Part shown: positions 22,047 through 33,461 of the stretch, one piece after another | Numbering within the stretch: the stretch's first letter is position 1 | Layout: each line of letters begins with the position of its first letter | From: Cytospora piceicola | Taxonomy: Eukaryota > Ascomycota > Sordariomycetes > Diaporthales > Cytosporaceae | DNA length: 64,000 bases | Reading direction: 5' to 3' | Assembly: GCA_023375675.1 (NCBI GenBank) | Contig: JALQBC010000039.1 | Coordinates: forward strand, 124,001 to 188,000 | Translations under genes and position numbers: made by a program | Notes under the pieces: model-generated | Database searches by the model: none | Told to the model about the DNA's origin: nothing | The model's input: only the letters and a program-made list of their open reading frames with translations

Positions 22047-24866
22047 CTAGATCATGTTGCCGTTCACGCTCACCTCAAACCCCTCCCCCTTCTGCCTGAG
22101 CGCCTTGGCCAGCATCAGCTCCCTCATCCAGTCGATCCTCTCGTCGCGGCTCTTGACCGCAAAGTGGTGCGTCTTGCCGGTGCCGTTGGCGGCGTCGGGC
22201 GGCGGCGGCGGCGCCTCGGAGTCGCCGCCCCAGCCGCCGTGGGCCCGGCCCAGCCCGCTCAGGGAGCTCTCCCTCTTCCTCGCCCTGGCGCCCGAGGACC
22301 CCTTCATCTCGCCCTGCGGGATGAGCTGGAAGCTGAAGGCGGCGATGTCGTCCTTGGACATGCCGCCCTTGTCCTTGCGGATGTTCATGGCCTTGAAGGC
22401 CGCGTTGAGCTTGGACGTCGACGCCAGGCTCGAGCACGCGATGGCGTAGTCGTCGATGTCGACGTACTCGAGCGTCCGGTCCACCTCGTGGTGGTCCTTG
22501 TGCATGGCCAGCCGCGTGCCCTTGAGCGTCACGTAGTGCTCGTGCCACTCGTGCCGCAGCATCCGGAGCTTGCGCTTGCGCATGTACCCCTGGTACTGGT
22601 ACGTGTCCATGTCCTTGGCGTGGCCGCCCAGCGGGGACCCGATCTTGCCCCCGCTGCCGGGGGAGACGCTGCTGTCGGGCGTGGTCTGCCCGCTGCTGCT
22701 GTCGTTGCCGCTAGACGACGACGACGAGTAGCCGCCCCCGGGGCCCTTGGGGATGGGCGCGATGGCCGTCTCGAACTGCCGCGCGCCGGCCGGGGGCGAC
22801 CAGGGCCACTGCACGCGCGGGGGCGGCTGGAGCGGGCGCTGCTGCTTGGACTTGGGGGACGTCTGGGACGTCGAGATGGGGGAGGGGACGCGCCGGCGCT
22901 GGCCGGCGTTGGGGGCCGCCGTGTTCTCGTCCACGGGCGGCATGGTCATGAAGGACGGCCTGCGGAAGGTGGACCGGGAGAGGGAGCGGGGCGGGGGGTT
23001 GGAGGCTGAGTGGTAGTTCATCTCCGGTGGTACGGACTGCGAAGTGTCTCGGGGGATGGGCCCCATGGGCACCGCCGTGACCGGAACGTCCATCTCGGAG
23101 AAAGGTGTGCCGAACCGGTACACACCATTCGGCGTCTGTGACCGAGATTGCGGCGAGGGTGAGTGCGAGGGGGAGGGTAGGGAAATTCGGCGTTGCTGAA
23201 CACTAAATTGAGGCTGTTGCTGTTGCGGCTGTTGAGGTTGTTGTTGAGGCCTGTTATAAGGGTGTGCCGACGAAGGGTACGCTGAGCCAGGGCAGGCAGA
23301 CCCAGGGCACGCTGAGCCAGGTACCTCCTCCACCGGGCGGCTATTGTGAGTTGGAATGGACAACTTGGACAGCGACTTCAATCCCCCGTGAGGAGTCTTC
23401 TTCCTAGGGGGCAGCATCTCAAAAGGTGGTGTCGGTGGAATATCACCCGAGTCGGTGTGGTTTTGGAGCTCAAGGAACTGGCGTACGTTATCCCGCTTCT
23501 GCTGCTCTTGAGCGTTGCGCAGGGTAGCCTGCTGTAGGTACTGGAGAGGAGCAAGGCCTTCAGTGCCGAGGATATCAGAAGAGGCAACGACAGAAGGGAC
23601 GGCGTCAGAAGCAGGGCGAAAAACGATCTCATCGTCAGGTCTGATCGCCCTGGCCGTCTCTGGGTTCCCTGGGTCGCCGGCAATCATGATGACGCCGCCA
23701 TTGTCGAGGCTGACGTAGGGGTGGTCGTTCTTGAAGGCCTCAATCATGCGCTGCTGCTTCCTCCACTTGCGACAGTTCTCGCCCTTGGAGCAGTTGTGAG
23801 GCTTGGGCATGACCTGCTCGATGCCAACAATGGATACAGACTCCCCGGGACGGATGTTGTCCTCATTATTTTGGTGTTTCCGCCTGCGGCTGCTCTGGCG
23901 AGACTTCAACCCTCCGCAGTTGTCCGGCTTGTCTCGCCTCCTTTCCTCCCTCTTCACCTCTCTGCTTGGCTCGTCCTCGATCGGTGTCTCAGGGTCTGGA
24001 GACGCAACGCGGATATCCTTCATGACATGTATCTCCTCCCATACTTTGGTCCTGACTCCGAACGAGGCAATACCAAGCTCCTTCAAGTCCTCAAACTTCA
24101 GCGTGATCAGTATGGCGCCGTTGATATCGTTCTCGACAAACTTCTCCGCAAACTGCAGCTCAACGCCAGCATTGAGCATCCACTGGGCTACCATCTCGGG
24201 GGACCATGACGCTAAACTCGAAGTGTCAAGCTCCCGGCTCGTAAACTGAAAGGGGCCGTCGCGCAACGCCTTGGGGGTTTCCAAATCGATGTCCAGGTGG
24301 ATGGGCATCTGAAAATCGATATCTCGGTTGGGAAACTTGGGCGTCATAGGCGAGAGTGATAGCGCGTGTTGGTACTCGACCGAGTTTGCACTGCTGATGG
24401 AACTGCGAAACAGGTGAGGGCCCCTGGGACCTACAATCGGCTTGACAGGGTCCGGGCCCATCTCAAATAGTGCGATGGACCGTTGTTCTGGTGTGCGGAC
24501 CTCATCATAAGTCGATAGTGTTAACATACTTGGCTGACCGCCAGCCTGGGATAGAGATGCTACATTAGTAACAGACAAAGGTGAGAGTATGAGAGAGAAG
24601 CTCGCATAGCACGGCTAGTGACTTACAGAGTCAAGACTTAGTCTCGGTGGCGTCTCGTCGTCGTCCAGATCACTGAGGATGTCATCCTCCTCCCAATCCG
24701 TCTCCATGAACTCGGTGAGGACCGAATCCGGCCTCGGTGGCGCCACATTTTTCACGGAGAAGAAGTTCTCATGGAAGTGAGGCTTCTCTGTCATCTCATG
24801 ATGTGGCCTCTCGGCCATGGCATGTCGTGATGTGGAAATCTGTGAGCCACTGTGAGTAATATGCAT
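22047..24866 (-). CDS. SAM-domain and PH-domain scaffold protein (Boi/Pob1-related)
   Basis: Two exons (24866-24627 and 24545-22047), separated by an 81 bp intron (GTAAGT...CCCAG), give 912 residues. A SAM domain lies at ~190-257 (SWSPEMVAQWMLNAGVELQF...LKELGI). A PH domain lies at ~729-895 (YQGYMRKRKLRMLRHEWHEHYVTLKGTRL, closing with VKSRDERIDWMRELMLAK), with a Pro-rich insertion in its last third. Between them are a basic C-x5-C segment, a PGSACPGSACPGSA repeat, a Gln-rich run and long Ser/Pro disorder. Yeast Boi1/2 and fission yeast Pob1 combine SAM and PH and act in polarised growth with Cdc42 and exocyst; the SH3 domain of those proteins is not seen here. A role at growth sites is inferred. 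The N-terminal ATG is uncertain: another in-frame ATG lies 16 codons downstream. Confidence 0.85.
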
Positions 24867-27800
24867 CACAAGCTGTTGTTGTCAGCCGAGCCGTCCTCCC
24901 ACTCACCATTTTATATGCAGCTCCGGTATCCGGTGCCGAAGTCTACTTATTCAAACAATGGTTTTGTTTGCCCTTTGCGGGAAGCCGTTGCCGGCAGGGA
25001 TGTTGTATCTTTCCAGAAGACGGTCGCTTATACACGAAAAGAGAACAAGCCCTTGCTTTATTTTTCTGTTGCTGAGTATCTTGTTGATGCTAACCGGAGA
25101 GAATGGTAAAGGAAAAACAATCTGCTATGCTCATATAACCAAAGGAAGGTCGCAAACCAGGGAAAAAAGATCGATCCACGAATCCTCAAGCGGGCGCCTA
25201 CAGATGGTTATGTATGGCAGAGACAATGAGACCCTTGCTGTGGGTGAAAAGGTTGGTGGCTCTGGAGAATCACCGGCATGTGCATGCGAACGGTCGGTCA
25301 CAAATGTGATAGTGAGGAGTGGAGGACAGCGTTCTGAAGGAAACGAGACTCCAGTGGGGTCCTCTCAACCCCTGTACATGCCGAGACCTGATCGAGGTGA
25401 GGCGGGCAGAGAGGTAACCCGCAGCAGTGTCGGTGAGCGAATGATACATTCTGGGGACAGACGAGTGGTTGGCAGACTCTGTCTGCAATGAAACAAAAGC
25501 TCCGCATTCAGGCCGGCAGTGTGTGCATTCTCCCTCGGTCGTGATGGCACCCTTGGGAGGCAGGGCAACACTCCACGAGCGCCAGACGATGGGTGAGGTG
25601 GTCCCGTAATCGCGGTGTATTTTTGGCAAAAAAATCCATAGCGATATCGAGCCAGTCATCAAGCATTCCTGCAGCGGCAAGCGGGCCAAAGTCGCGGGCT
25701 GGTTGGCTGCGATCGGGGACCAGGAGCAGAAGAGATCCATGGATGGCATGAAGCTGCACCGACGTCCCGCGATATGCTCGTCTGGGTGGTGATTGGCGAG
25801 GTTGTGGGCGACATCTGCCTCATGATTGGCTTCTCCCAAGCGCCGGCCGTCCACTTTTTCCCATTGGGCCGGGAAGATGACATGGGAGCCCTCACCACCG
25901 TCACCTTTGTTGGCCTGCCCTGCCTGGCCTGCCTGCCAGTCCTGCTTGGGCACCTGAATATGATGTGGGCTGCGTGGGCCTGGAAAGACAAGGGCAATCT
26001 ATGTACCAGTATGCGTATGCAGCATGGTCCAGGGGAAAAAAACACAAATGCGACGTTGAAGTGCCGGGATGAGGATGAGGGGTACCCACCAGTGCGTCCC
26101 CCCCCCCCTTCGATAAAGAGGGTGTGTCCTCTGCAGCTGTCCCCTGCAGCTGTTCACTATCACGTCGGAGCTGCAGGTCCTGTTCGTGAATGCAGTTCGC
26201 TGGGAATCAGGTGAGTCGGATTGACGAACAATGGCATCGTGGCTCTGAGACTTGCAGTCGGCCATTCTCTGTTCCCGGGCTCTTCCCCGGAAATCTGGAA
26301 AGAGATGGGTAACACGACCAGTCTGAATACAGACAGATATAAGACGACATTGAGCAACCTCACATTCCAGACTAGGCTGTGTGTGGGGTTAGCACCGGAT
26401 GGAAGACGGCAGCACTACGGGAGGCAGGATTTTGCTTTTCGGTCAGACACTGCAGACCCTTCCAAGGTCGTTGCAGTCGACACCTTCCCCTCATCTTGTC
26501 CTACCTGGACTTACATGGGACAAGGGTCTCACTGCAGACAACGGTCGACTATGTATCCCGGCCGGATCCTTGGTCAAACTCACCTTGCCATCCTGCTATC
26601 TATGTGTACTTCGGCAAACCGGGTCTGGTCTACCGTCAGCCGGTCCAAGATGTCCTCTCACAATCCTGAATGCCCACAAATGGCCCAGGTTCAAGGTTGA
26701 GCAAACGATTGCGACTTCTCAGGATAACCAGGACGGTCAGCTGTGGCACGGTCCGGGTTTGCTAGTCGCCTCCTCCAGCCAAGGACCCTAAGACGGGCTC
26801 GCCCGGGTGACCAGGTGATCTTGCTTGATACCTAGTCCTGGTGCTCCATGTCCAATGAGCTCCGAGTCTGGGAGCTTACAATATCGTGATACACTGTGGG
26901 GGGCATGACCTGTGTGTATGTAAATTACGCCTTTTCTGTGGCTTGCTTCCAGGCCTGTGAAGTTTTGAGTTGCAAGCTTCTCTCCCATCTCCGCTTGGAA
27001 TCCCGAGGTCTGAGTATGGAGGGCTAATGCTATCTGCGGCCAATTCTCAGGCCATTTGCAGAATAGGGCTCTAGGTCGTATGTAGCCTCACTTTTTGACC
27101 TGATCGGTTCTGGAATCCACCGTTGCTGGTCGCTCATGCAAGTGTCACTCGGTTCGCTTCCGCATTGTAGGTGTGCGTAGGGAAACTCGAGTGCAGCTGC
27201 ATATGCGAGGGGCTCATCACAATTATCACTCATCGCTCAGTTCGCTAAAGCTTGTGACAAGGGCATACCTTACGCTAAAAGAAGCAATTAATTCTCTCGG
27301 GAAGTTCTTTTCGGACTCGGTTCCGGCTCCGTTACATCGGCTCGAGTCGCTTCGTGAATAATGTGATCCGTATATGATGCCCAGGTGGGTATGTGCTGTA
27401 CATCCGTACTGTGGCTGACTAGGGGATGCAGAGGCGAGCAAATTGGTAGCACTGGTGACAGCTCGCTGATCACCCAGCCCGCGATTGCCTCTTTGTCCCA
27501 CTGTTCACATGCAAGCTTCCCTGGCTTCCCGCTCGAGAGGATTGAGAGTCGGGCCCTCGACCGTCCGAGACAACGGCAGGCCGGCCCAGCCACCGAAACC
27601 CTTAGGGAGCAGAATATAATTGTAACGGGTAAAAGCCCCGCGCTGTCCTGTTGCGCAAGTCAACACACCGACAGTTCGGCTCATTCGAGAAGAATCAATC
27701 GTGTAGAACAAAAAAGAGTGAGACCTTGATCTAGCTTGGGCATCGTTGCTTGTTCTCGTGCCCCAACCCACGAAGTTCGTTTTTGTCTGTCTCGGGCATG

Positions 27801-28205
27801 CACCGACCCACGTTTCGTCTCGGCCTGGTACAGCCCTGGAGCAAGGCGTTAGTTGCGGTCTGTTCTCGGAGAGCTTCTCCCTCCTCAGCATTTCGTGATC
27901 TTTTGATCTTTGTTGCGGCCCACAAGACCATACGACGGATAATCTCCACCCTTTTGAACGACTGGAGAAACCCGCTCCCGCAGGAAGAAAAAAAAAGCAA
28001 AGGACGACTTTTCTTATTTTCATGCACCACTCCGCAAGAAGTTTTCGGTCTGTTTGTGGAACCTACCGGTGAGGAATGGAGGAAATCCAAGCCAGATTCA
28101 TCCCCACGAACATCGACAGGCCCACTCGGCCGAATGATATACACACCCTCCCCTATATGAGGAAGGCTCGAGAGTATCAACGGCTCCACAATGTAATCCT
28201 CGGTG

Positions 28206-28355
28206 GCACAGAAAGCATGGTTTCCCATGGCACGACGTAGATTCCCTCTATGACAATGAGGGTCTCTCGCGAGTGCCACAAAGGCATGGTTTCCCATGGT
28301 ACGACGCAGATCCCTTTTATGACTCCCTTCTATGACACCCTGTTATGACGATGGG
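28206..28355. repeat. Imperfect tandem duplication, ~68 bp unit
   Basis: Two neighbouring copies share GCATGGTTTCCCATGG followed by ACGACGYAGATYCC and a TATGAC element. The second copy carries three TATGAC elements in place of one. Both end in an ATGRGGGTC string. Confidence 0.8.
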
Positions 28356-30302
28356 GGTCGCTCAACGGGCCTCACATGATATGTACGGAATGCGAGGCCA
28401 AAGAGTCTGTCCGCATGTTTATGTATGTTGATCCAGAGGGAAACACCAGCCGTTGCGCGAAACTGAATGAATAACCCGCGTTTTGAGCACTTGAGACAAA
28501 CCACTCAAGGGGCCGGGAACACATCCGTAGCAGATCGAACCAAGATGCCAGCCCGAGGATTTCCTCGGGAGCACTAAGGCAATACCATGGGGTTTTAAGA
28601 TCCGGCAAGGTCGCTTGAGGGCCTGGGCGATCAAATGCCCATAACGGCTTATCATCGGCGTCCGATATACCCTTTCCGGGTATGGTTATGAAAACCTCTA
28701 GTGTCGTCCGGGAGATCCGGCTGGGTCGAGGTGCTTTGCGTGATAGTGTAATTATCCTTACTGCGTATTCGGATTTCCTCAGCAACTGCTCTTCCACAAC
28801 CGTATCTCGCAATGTGTCGCCAGGCTCGGCAGGGCCAGCTCCCGGAATGGGGACGTTGCAACGATCTCCAAATGGCCCGAGTTCTGGATGCGGGAATCGC
28901 CTCCTTTGACTTCACGCCTCCCGGTATGGCGGGTCCAGATCCTAAATTCTAATTTCTAACCCAGCGCCGTTGTCGCGAGAAAGGAATCAACATCTGTCAA
29001 AAACCGCGCGAGTGAAGAGGGGGCCACACAAAATTTTCTGTTTCCGTCACCAAAGGTGCCAGGTATTCCCCTGCGCGTGAGACTTCATACAACCGTGTGA
29101 ATCTAAGACATCAGCGGCATGTTGATAGTGCAACTTCGTTCCCCATCGCATTAGCTGGGTATCATCGTGACCAATAGGCGTTTGGTAATTGTCTTGGTCA
29201 AGAGTTAGATACGACGTGGTGATGGTATGGCCTGAGCATTGTTCAGTACTTGGACCCTGTGTTGACAGCCGTGCTGGGTCTCTGACAAGCATTAAACTCA
29301 TCTATAAGTCCACAACAGTACGGTTGACGTTGGTGAGTTATCGAACCATCATGCTAGAAGTTGTAACTAGAGACTCAATTGCTCGAGGCCAGACAACACT
29401 CCAGATCTTGCTATCAAGACGTGATACGTTCGACCCCACGCCGTCCTCTCTCTGTCGATGTCCCATCCTGGCACGTGTGGAATTCGAAGACTGGCTATGA
29501 TAACTGGTGTACCATACTGTATAGCACAGACAAGGTTCAAGCATGGTCGATTGGAGCGGCTCGGAGCCCATGACGGCTCACCGGCTGACCGGTCCGGACG
29601 TTGAGCCAGTGTCCTTGGAAAACCCGCACGCAGACGAATTACGGTACATCTTGTGTCATGACCTTGTCATACCGTGTATCATCTCATCTCACAGCTCAAG
29701 TGAAGATTTTTCCAAGCAAATAAGATGGTCGTCGAGTCGAGAACTGTCTGGGTGAGGTCAGCCCAGATGAGATTTCGGTTTGTCAATACCAGAATGGGGC
29801 ATAACGCGGAAGCAGTTGGCTTCGCGGACTCGGTACTGTGCACAACAGGCTACCCGCATATTGCGGCACGAGACAACAATCGTCATGGAGAAAGGGGGCC
29901 CCGTAACCACGGTCCAAGTACCTTGCCAAGAGGCTGAGTCATAAGGGGCTTGAGCTCGAAAACGTTAGCGGAAGAAAGTTGTTGTTATTGAGGGCATCGT
30001 GACATTCACCATGGTGTCTGCCCCAGGGGAGCGCTTGTTTGCCGAGCGGGTGTAGACTGGACTGGGGCCAATGGAAATAGCATCGCGGGTGTTGAGCAAC
30101 TCAGGTTCAGCGATCGATCGTTAAAGCAGAAAACACGCGCCGAAGGAGGGCTGTCGGTGGTGAAAGTGGGAGGCTATGGAATGCTTTGTATGCTAAATTT
30201 AGCCCCTGAAGCAGTTTGAAGGCATCGAGTATTCTTCTTAGCGCGCGCGATACTGACGGCACAGGGTTTGATGTTTCCTCGAGGCGGCAGGCGGCTACCT
30301 GG

Positions 30303-30362
30303 TTACAAAGGTACAAAGATGCAAAGATACAAAGGTACAAAGGCATAAAGGTACAAAGGTAC
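30303..30362. repeat. TACAAAGG minisatellite
   Basis: About seven imperfect units of TACAAAGG (variants GCAAAGA, CATAAAGG), periods 8-9 bases. Confidence 0.85.
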
Positions 30363-31203
30363 TCCAAAGATCATCCCAAAAGCTTCCAGCAAAAGGAAGG
30401 AACTGACGATGATGACAAAGGCGTAATCACCAACCAACAAGACCAATTATGCACGGGCCAAACGGAAGGAACCTTGCATCCACTCCACCCAGGTGGCCCC
30501 CGCCTTCCCGTTTACGTTAGGTGGGTCACACTGGCTCAATTGTTGAGCGGAGTCATGGTCCCCTTTTCCAAGGTTGTCTGCAAGTCACTTCCACAAAACA
30601 ATTGGCTCAAGTTCCCGCACTACGCAGCAGCCTCTCGTCCCGCTCGAGCCAATCCGATCTGAGAACGGCCCGAAGCTGTTAGCGTGGCCCACCTGGGTGA
30701 CATCGACCAATGCATCTTGCAAAGTTCGTCACTTCACCTCATCCAATCCTCCTCCACGACGGTCCACGATGGGAGTAATTGCGACCCTCCCTGTCCCAAT
30801 CCAGAACAGACCCTGCACATCACTCAATGACATTGTACGGAGCACCAGGGGGGGGGGATCACAGGAGCATTGTACTGTATTGAGGCACACCTCACCGGTG
30901 TGCTCGCCCTGACATTGTGCTACGGCGACTTCTCGGAGAGGTTAGGATGCTACATGTCGACCCATGTCTCAGCTCTAAATTGCTTGCAGCGAGCGTGGTA
31001 ACGCCAGGTGTCCCTCAGTAACACCTGTGTTACTAGTCCACGAGAGAAAAGAAAGAATGAAGGAAATACCTCCGCTCACGCTTCTTCCCGTCATGGTAAG
31101 TCGCGGAACTACTTTTCTTCAACGCCCGAGCACGGCCTGTGGTCGGTGTGGTGTACCTCGCAGGGATCATCGTGATTACCCCCTCTTGTCCTACCACCAG
31201 TAA

Positions 31204-31446
31204 TACCGCATAGTCTGGTGAATCTGGTATTTTCCCCCCCCGCTTTAATCGGTCTTGCACAGACACCATAATCTCGCTTCTGAGCTTCCTCGACTTATCG
31301 GGGCTCCGATAAGGCACGTCCAAGGTTCTGGAGGGGTTGTGGACTTACACTGACCTATAACATGTACTATTCAACGATCGGGGCTGATGACTGAGCATAA
31401 GAAAAGCGGGGGGGGCAAAATACCAGATTCACCAGACTATGCGGTA
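31204..31446. repeat. Inverted repeat with 43-44 bp arms and ~155 bp spacer
   Basis: The left arm (31204-31246) and right arm (31403-31446) are reverse complements over nearly their full length: the left reads TACCGCATAGTCTGGTGAAT and continues to a C-run and GCTTT; the right reads AAAGC, G-run, then the complement. Only about one position differs. The spacer carries no recognisable ORF. Confidence 0.88.
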
Positions 31447-33461
31447 GTGGTGAAGGCATTGGGAAGCAGTTGCTACCACCACCAGCCACGTCAAGCACCA
31501 CACTCCAGCTCCTCCCCGACTGGTCTGTTCGGGGCCAATCTCGTCCCGACTGTTCCCCTTTGGCCGGTGATTGACTGAACGATCAATGATGGAAGGCCCC
31601 AAAACAATCAAATGTTCTGGTCTGGGCTCCATCAAGATCAACGTGAGCCAGTCCATCACAAGACCAAATGAAGCTGGAGTACGGAGTAAGATGAGCAAGA
31701 TACAGTGGACGAAGCCTATCTGTCTTCTCGAATAGGCTCCAATGTCACCCTACTTCCGCGGGTGCAACGACAATGTCAACCCCGGCATAGACCCCATCGT
31801 CGTGCGTTGGGGTCCCGAGCTATGGATGATTGCATCTGCACCTGTGCCATCCAAGATGAAGCCAAGGCGAGGTTACAATACAGGGAGGGCAAGGAGAAGG
31901 TCGATCATCGGACGGGACTATTCAATCAGATGCACTCGCTCTGCCATCAGATCCACCAACACAAACGCTGAAGACTTTTGCAGCCATACGATTATACTCG
32001 AGCACCTGAAAACATGCTGTGGAATCCCTATGTGACCGGTGAAATCCTTCACCGACAGCAGTAGATCTCATGGATGAGATGCTTGAAGGGACAAGCTGCG
32101 GGGCCTCGATACCATAACTTTCGGCAAAATCCCGCCTCGACATGCCATTCATGGCATAGCTATCGACAAATATGATTGCATGTTGATCATAAGGCTTCCC
32201 CTGACAATATGCCATACTTTTAAGGCAAGGCATCAGAGTTATGCATACACCCAGCCGAGCTGCCAGGCTGCTGGCTGGTGCTGCTTGCATTGCGTCCGTC
32301 CTCTGGGGGATCACCACCGACCCTTGTGAGATCAAATCTGCAGGACCATTGATAGTGACCAGGATGAACAAAACTATCGATGCATCTCCATGGACGGCTG
32401 TGTCCCAGCTTCCCTGCGTTATGCATGATGTCTGCATGGTGGATGGGAAGTTGCGCCAATGGGTGGCATTCACCTGTGACCATTGCGACCATCGAGGCAG
32501 AGCTGCCCGATTAGTCGCGTAGCAGCATCTGCGAGCGTCTGCCCCCATGTCCTTGCCGTCCTACCAGGCTCGACGATGTTATTAGAAGGTGGGGTAGTAA
32601 TGCTGGCTTCCACATCCGAGTGAGACCCTCCAAGCGACCTCTCATTGGCACCTATAAGCGCAGGACCCATTCGTCTGCAGCACACAGCTCCGGGAGAGAA
32701 GTCCCTTCGCACCCACCACACTATAGGAGGATACATTTATCCAGTCGGGGCTGGAGTCCTGTCCGCTTTCGTGCGGTAGTAGCAGGAGAATGGGGGGCCA
32801 AAAAAAGACAAGCGTGTTATTCTTGCTCGCAGTTCCAAAATTAGAATCTCACTCAACCGGCAAACCCAGTGGTTCGTGGCCGTCGACATGGATATAAGTC
32901 TTTTGGCATCCAATGCAGACTCAGTTATTGTCTCGTTCTTCTCTTGTTTAAGGTCTATGGGTCAGTAGGTGTCGTCCAGTTAGAGTGTTCTTCTTCTCTT
33001 TTAATTATTTCCCCCTCCACAGTCTATCAGCACAGGTCAATCTCGGCTTTCCTTTTTTACGAAACGACTCCAGTCAACAGCAAGCCGGTCTTGCTCAAAT
33101 CCAGTCATTCATTCGACATCAGACGAAAGTTACATCAATTTTTAATATTAGTCTCAGGGCTTCGGAGAGATTGGAATTCTTCTCTCCTTCGGACGAAGTT
33201 ACAAGTGGTCGGTCGAGCATTCTCTGTCTGTGTGTGCAGCTTCTGGACCTCGACTCCGACAAGGATTGACTTGCAAAGACCCGGCTCGTGGCCCTCCCGC
33301 TTTCGCTCGGCCCAGAAGGTCAAGTCAACTTTGGCTTAAACGAACAACCCACACCCCTCCGAACCACCCCCTACTCCATAATCCCACCCCCTCCGACCGG
33401 GTACCCCTGGAGATTGTCTTTGCACGCAGGTACCTACCTCGAATAGGCCCCGAGGGTACAA

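Larger units (their letters stand above)
24867..33461. other. 8.6 kb region without a supported gene
   Basis: It lies between two divergent genes, the SAM-PH protein and the Zn2Cys6 factor. Many ORFs of 60-230 codons occur on both strands, but none shows domains, consistent codon bias or splice-joined continuity. It holds a ~70 bp imperfect tandem duplication (28.2 kb), a TACAAAGG minisatellite (30.3 kb), a long inverted repeat (31.2-31.4 kb) and homopolymer C/G tracts. The two ends are presumably promoters and leaders of the flanking genes. 33300-33460 is C-rich like a fungal 5' leader. Confidence 0.6.

Noticed and set aside
25270..25953. 227-codon ORF on the minus strand upstream of the SAM-PH gene
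   Set aside because: No domain or motif, irregular composition, competing ORFs of similar size in other frames.
27505..28297. Overlapping ORFs of 172 and 188 codons on the minus strand
   Set aside because: They overlap each other in different frames and span the tandem duplication at 28.2 kb; neither has protein-like features.
32241..32522. 93-codon ORF with a leader-like N-terminus, possible secreted protein
   Set aside because: Overlapped by a longer unsupported ORF on the other strand; no Cys pattern or leader context that favours it.
31922..32548. 208-codon ORF on the minus strand
   Set aside because: No recognisable features and it runs through sequence with equally open frames on both strands.
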